From Sipunculus nudus (lineage: Eukaryota > Annelida > Sipuncula > Golfingiida > Sipunculidae): a stretch of DNA of 64,000 nt. Where the stretch lies: positions 26,727,033 through 26,791,032 of the forward strand of contig CM049309.1 of NCBI GenBank assembly GCA_026874595.1, in the 5' to 3' direction. The translations under genes and the position numbers were made by a program. Shown here one piece after another: positions 59,821 to 64,000 of this stretch. Under the pieces are notes generated by a model, which saw only the letters and a program-made list of their open reading frames with translations, was not told where the DNA came from and made no database searches. Position 1 is the first letter of the stretch. Each line of letters begins with the position of its first letter.

Positions 59821-60652
59821 AGAAACCCATGGGTCATGGTGCTCAGCTTAAGTGCAAATGCAAAATATTCTATTGTAATGTTTTTCATATATATAAGCAT
59901 ATGAGAAGCTGAAAGGAAAGGGGCCCTCCTACTTGGTTATAGTAAAGTTCTAAATATATGATTGCAAAACTAACAGTTCGACAAGACTGTCATGAAGCAA
60001 GACAATAAAAGATTTTAGATAATGTGATGCATATGAAAAATTTACAGATTAACAGGCAAGTGGTCAGAATGGACTAATACCTTTCACTTTCAAGGGAATA
60101 TTGCATTAAAGTTTACATTAGAGCCTTTTTTTAAGCATATCCACTTTTTTCCATTTATATCAGTTTTTAAGTTATATTCCTGAAAAAAAAGTCTCCAGCT
60201 TCAGCAATTCTCATGTTAAGTGGGTAAATATATTTCCAAATTTTTTTAAAATTGCATTATATTTGGGCCCATAACTTCAAAACAATACACAATACTGACC
60301 TAATTTTTGGTATGTTTATAGAAAATTTATGGAAGAATATGAATACTAAATATGATCAATAACAGATCAGTGGTTTTGAAATTAGGCAGCCTTGAAGTGT
60401 AACAATGGCCTTTTTTATAGAAAACTGATGTTTTTCCTTAATATCTCAAAGGAACGAAGTCCTAGTGACCCGATTTTTGGTATGGTAGGAGATTTTAGGG
60501 ACATCTAACAGTATGCAATATTTTGGATTAGAATGTCCAACGGTTTCAAAACATGCCCTTTTAAAGGACGGCCAGCCGGATGGCCGGCCAGCAGGACGGA
60601 CGACAGAGAGGACCACGATATAGCACAGAGGACTTACAGTCAGCTGAGCTAA
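59821..60652 (-). mobile_element. Short D element with decayed left end
   Basis: The left end agaaacccatgggtcatggt followed by gctcagctt retains the palindrome core CCCATGGG; the right end is gtcagctgagctaa. It contains one 3' module. The usual ACGG tract is replaced by ggccagccggatggccggcc. Confidence 0.6.
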
Positions 60653-61233
60653 AAAATGGTTAGACAGACTGGTAGACAAACAAAGCTAATCACTTTATCA
60701 CCCATTCTGCTGAAGCAGAAAAATAATGATCAAATGTTTGCATTAGATCCCCATTTTTGTATTACAATTTTTTTTCAAGTTGTAATTTTTATATATTCCC
60801 AATATAACATATATATCTGAATATAAATGTTGATTTATAATTATAATTGCATCATCATATATCTCAATTTTTTTCAGATAACAACATATCATGCATATTA
60901 ATGTATTTATTTTTTACCATGAAAATATATCTTTTAATTTGTAAAACAATAAATATCTGTAAATAATATTTGATTCATAATTCACAATTTAATTTATGCC
61001 TTAAATTATACATTATTTGGCTCATATATTATCAATTTATGCAAACTGATGGGTTAAGTTATTTTTTAATATGCTGAATTATTCAACAGAAAACTGATTT
61101 CTTTAAAAAAAACTTTATTACCACAACATTTCATCATCTGGATTAATCCTTGAATTACTATTTCAGGAAAAAATTTGCATGTTGGAGTGGAAACAGCAGT
61201 ACAATTGAGGTAATACAGTGTACACAATAACAA
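60653..61233 (-). mobile_element. D-c-like body, left flank of B4
   Basis: It is similar to 57690-58650 and 25240-25800, ending tacacaataacaa at the B4 border. Confidence 0.6.
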
Positions 61234-62789
61234 CTAGATATTCTTGGCACAGCAGGTGCCATAGTACCCCCAGACAATTAACCCCCCCCCCCCCCCCCCA
61301 GCCTCAAAGAATAGGATCCCATCTTGAATTCAGATGCAGAGACTGACACTTGGCAAGCCACCATGGTTTCTTATAAGAATGGGCATATTTTAGGTAAAGG
61401 TCACTCTCATAGGAGATGTCATGATCCAATAGGAAATATATCTCATTCCGTAACCCATATCTATATATATGATATGAAAGAAATTTGTCCATTAGTTTTC
61501 AACTTATCATGCTCACAGTGCTGTGAAGTGGCAATGGTAGGGTATTACAAGGTGTGAAAGCAAGAAAAAGACACAAGGTGGCGCCACCAAAAAAAATTTT
61601 TTTAACTTAAAAATACATATATGCATGACCTGAAAGTAATCTGTCCTTTAGTTTTCAATTTATAATGCTAACAGTGCTGTCAAGTGGAAATGGTGGGGTA
61701 TTAACAGTTGCAAAAGCAAGAAAACAACACAAGCTGGCGCCACGTGTATTCTGCAGAAGAGAAAAAAAATCCAAGATTTAAATAAAGAAAATTTTAAATT
61801 AAAATTTTAAAAAAAATTTTTAAACTTAAAAATATATATATGCATGATATGAAAGAAATCTGTCCTCCAGTTTTCAATTTATCATGCTAACAGTGCTGTC
61901 AAGTGGCAATGGTGGGGTATTAACAGGCACAAAAGCAAGAAAACGACACAAGGTGGCGCCACCTGTATTAGCATAATCGTTGCTGTGACCTTGTAAAAAT
62001 GCATCAAGGTCATCTATGTTTGAACTTGACCTAGCTATTGATAAGATGGATCAAACCCGTGGGTTTGGTGACTGTACCTCAAATTTTTACAAAGTTATTG
62101 CGTTTACATCATTTTAACAAGAAAATTACAGAAGGTGGTGCCACCTGTCTTCTGCAAAAGACAAAGCTATCCGAGATCTTCAGTCAATTTGATTTTTGGA
62201 TCATTCCATGTATCCCTTACTGAGATATTAAAGATTTTGTGTGAATTTCACCAAATATGGGAATATTCAAGGTCAAGGCCACTCTCATAGGAAAGGCCAT
62301 GACCCCAAATTTAAATAAACATCATCCCAAAACCTATGTATATGCATAATATAAAAGAAATCTGTCCGTTAGTTTTTGAGTTATAATGCTCACAGTACTG
62401 TCAAATGGCAGTTTTGGGGGTATTAAAAGGCATGAAAACAAGTAAAGAATAATATGTGGCGCCACCAGTTTCTGGAACATGACAACCCTATCCATGATCT
62501 TCAATCAACTTGATTTTGGGATCAATCCATGCAAGATTTCTTGAGATATTTAAGATTTTGTGTGATTTTCACCAAATTTGGACCTATTCAAGGTCAAGGA
62601 CACTCTCCTAGAAAAGTTCATGACCTCATTTTAAATAGGCATTGTCCTCTCACCCATATTTATACATATACCAAGTTTGGTAAAGATCCGTGAAATTATT
62701 TTGAGTTATCACGCCAACAAGATTTATATGCGGCTGCGGCGGGACCGGTGTGAAAACATAGTATCCCCCGACTTTGTCTGGGGATACAA
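61234..62789 (-). mobile_element. B4: B-family element with a different core
   Basis: The left end is CTAGATATTCTTGGCACAGC with the TGGCAC-agca-GGTGCCA hairpin and a long C run (about 61281-61299); the right end is gtctggggatacaa. Instead of DR1 dimers the core has about 320-bp units with tggcaatggtggggtattaa and GGTGGCGCCACC (about 61576 and 61953). The host reads caataacaa / ttaagtactgc, matching intact caataacaattattgcataa at 25796-25815. Confidence 0.85.
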
Positions 62790-63897
62790 TTAAGTACTGC
62801 AAAACACTTGGTGGGGAAGGGGGGGGGGGGCAGGGGATAGGTTTGATGTGAGAAAACTGTACACTTGTCACAACAGGGAATCTCCCCAAGGGACCTGTTA
62901 CAAATCAGGTACCCTGGCATAGCTGACCTCCAGTGACCAAAAGTGGCTTGCATGCAGCTGGAAATTATGCAAGTCAATACAATAGAGCTTTTATTTTCAG
63001 ATTTAAAAATTTAACAGATTAAAGTCTCATGTGTACCTGCTGTGAAAATTAAATCAAATGTACTAACAAGAAAAAACATGCCATGGTAAAAGTTGGGCAA
63101 AATCTAAGGTACTGATTTTAAATTCAGATCCAACTTTGGGTTTACAAGTGAATCTTGATTTAACTAGTATGGCTTTTTTTTGCACTGCAAAAACAGATAT
63201 TTGTCTCCCCCTTTACCCCACAGCATTAGGGGTAAAATATACACTATCTCATAACAATGATTCTAGATTTCAGCAGGTTTGACCTTAAAATATACACTAT
63301 CTCATAACAATGATTCTAGATTTCAGCAGGTTTGACCTTGAAGGTCAAAGTCACCGATTTTCAAACTCTGATGAGATTCTTCAGTACTTAAGCTCTAGGG
63401 GTCACAATTACCCTAGAATTGCATAAATTTGACCTTGAAGATCAAAGTCACCGATTTTCAAACTCCTTGGAGATTTTGGTAGGAACAATGAGTGTAAAAA
63501 TTTTAGAGGAAAATATGCAGCCCTACAAAAGTTATCGCATTCAGAAGACAATAACTATAATTCGGACAATTTGGCCTTGAAGATCCTGGTCAAGGACGCC
63601 AGGTTTCAAACTCATCCAAGAACTTGGTATGAACAATTGGTTTACTAAATCTGAGGACAAAATCATAATTACTTCAAAAGTTATGAGGTTAAAATAAAAT
63701 TTCACTTTTCGGCAGATCTGAGCTTGAAGATATAGGTCAAGGTCACAAGGTTTAAAACTCATCCAAGCTGTTTTATGTGCTTTATGTTTTGGTCCATAAC
63801 TTTAATAAATTATGTTGTACTGACTTAATTTCTAGCATGTACATAGGAACTATATAAGGGAATATTTATGGTAAATATGAAGAATAACTAGATGTGT
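62790..63897 (-). mobile_element. D-c body after B4, with an AAGGTCA-rich tandem
   Basis: It resumes the D-c copy (aaaacacttggtgggg, a G run at 62821-62830, the acatgccatgg block). From about 63180 a different repeat appears: about 50 bp (aaaatatacactatctcata ...) duplicated at 63235 and 63287, and units with tttgaccttgaaggtcaaag near 63331 and 63429. A D-module piece follows to 63897. No gene is seen. Confidence 0.55.
63332..63348. repeat. 17-bp palindrome of two AGGTCA half-sites
   Basis: TTGACCTTGAAGGTCAA is a perfect odd palindrome. It forms an everted pair of nuclear-receptor-type half-sites spaced by three bases. Confidence 0.85.
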
Positions 63898-64000
63898 CGG
63901 AACGACACGAATGCCCCCGCCTGGGGCAAATTAGAAACATTTGTTAAATTTTGTAAAAAATTTTTAAGTTCAGGAGGTGTCATATGGTCAAAAGTAGGTC
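63898..64000 (-). mobile_element. C3: left end of a C-family element, runs off the window
   Basis: CTAGATGTGTCGGAACGACA followed by cgaatgcccccgcctgggg has the perfect GTGTCG-gaa-CGACAC stem and the subterminal repeat, then the usual ggtgtcatatggtcaaaagt. It is inserted in a D module. Confidence 0.85.

Noticed and set aside
1-64000. Rep-helicase (RepHel) gene of an autonomous Helitron or Helentron
   Set aside because: No frame shows the rolling-circle HUH motif or helicase motifs; all elements here look nonautonomous.

Overview
This is eukaryotic nuclear DNA, most likely from a marine bivalve mollusc. The reasons are AT-rich introns, dense families of rolling-circle-type nonautonomous elements with internal tandem cores, ACGG microsatellites and a Ty3-type gag fragment. 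The taxon is inferred, not proven. No bacterial genes, operons, CRISPR arrays, rRNA genes or convincing tRNA genes were seen. Almost every long reading frame is a by-product of repeats. GENE: the only host gene I can support lies on the minus strand. Two exons (56166-56251 and 42824-42908) join in frame and encode the end of the ArfGAP domain of a stromal membrane-associated protein (SMAP family). A possible 18-nt microexon follows at 22573-22590. The 5' exons should lie beyond position 64000 and the 3' exons below position 1, or in exons I could not find. The introns are about 13.3 kb and 20.2 kb and consist nearly entirely of mobile elements. REPEATS: at least five element families share one plan: short subterminal inverted repeats, an internal tandem core, and a hairpin or palindrome just inside one end. 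Families A, B and C end in CTAG on their 3' strand and sit between A and T. Families D and H begin TTAGC and end near CCTTG or CCTTG-like TG, and sit between T and T. These match Helitron and Helentron (HINE-like) nonautonomous elements. LAYOUT: 1-1086 is a D fragment; 1087-1427 an inverted B-type fragment; 1443-1912 a foldback; 2092-4747 a full D copy; 4748-13097 a D copy holding a five-level nest (D > D-b > C > G > D). Then 13330-14877 is element A1; 15582-22456 an H element containing A2 and a D copy, itself broken by an LTR-gag fragment. 22457-22803 is non-repeat sequence with the microexon; 22804-32061 an F-type repeat interrupted by D, B and D; 33415-35454 a TIR element with TA duplications. 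36331-42700 holds D-b copies with nested B and C; 42701-43000 the second exon; 43009-46927 a hAT element with an 8-bp duplication and a nested B. 47413-54124 holds A, H and F repeats; 56166-56251 the first exon; 56428-57450 a 26-bp minisatellite; 57451-64000 D, J, B and C repeats. COMMON MOTIFS: the palindrome GGTGGCGCCACC recurs in several otherwise different families. B and J monomers carry exact TGACCTTTGACCT, a DR1-type nuclear-receptor element. Nearly all elements lie in one orientation relative to the gene. Boundaries come from reading by eye, so ends within truncated copies are approximate.
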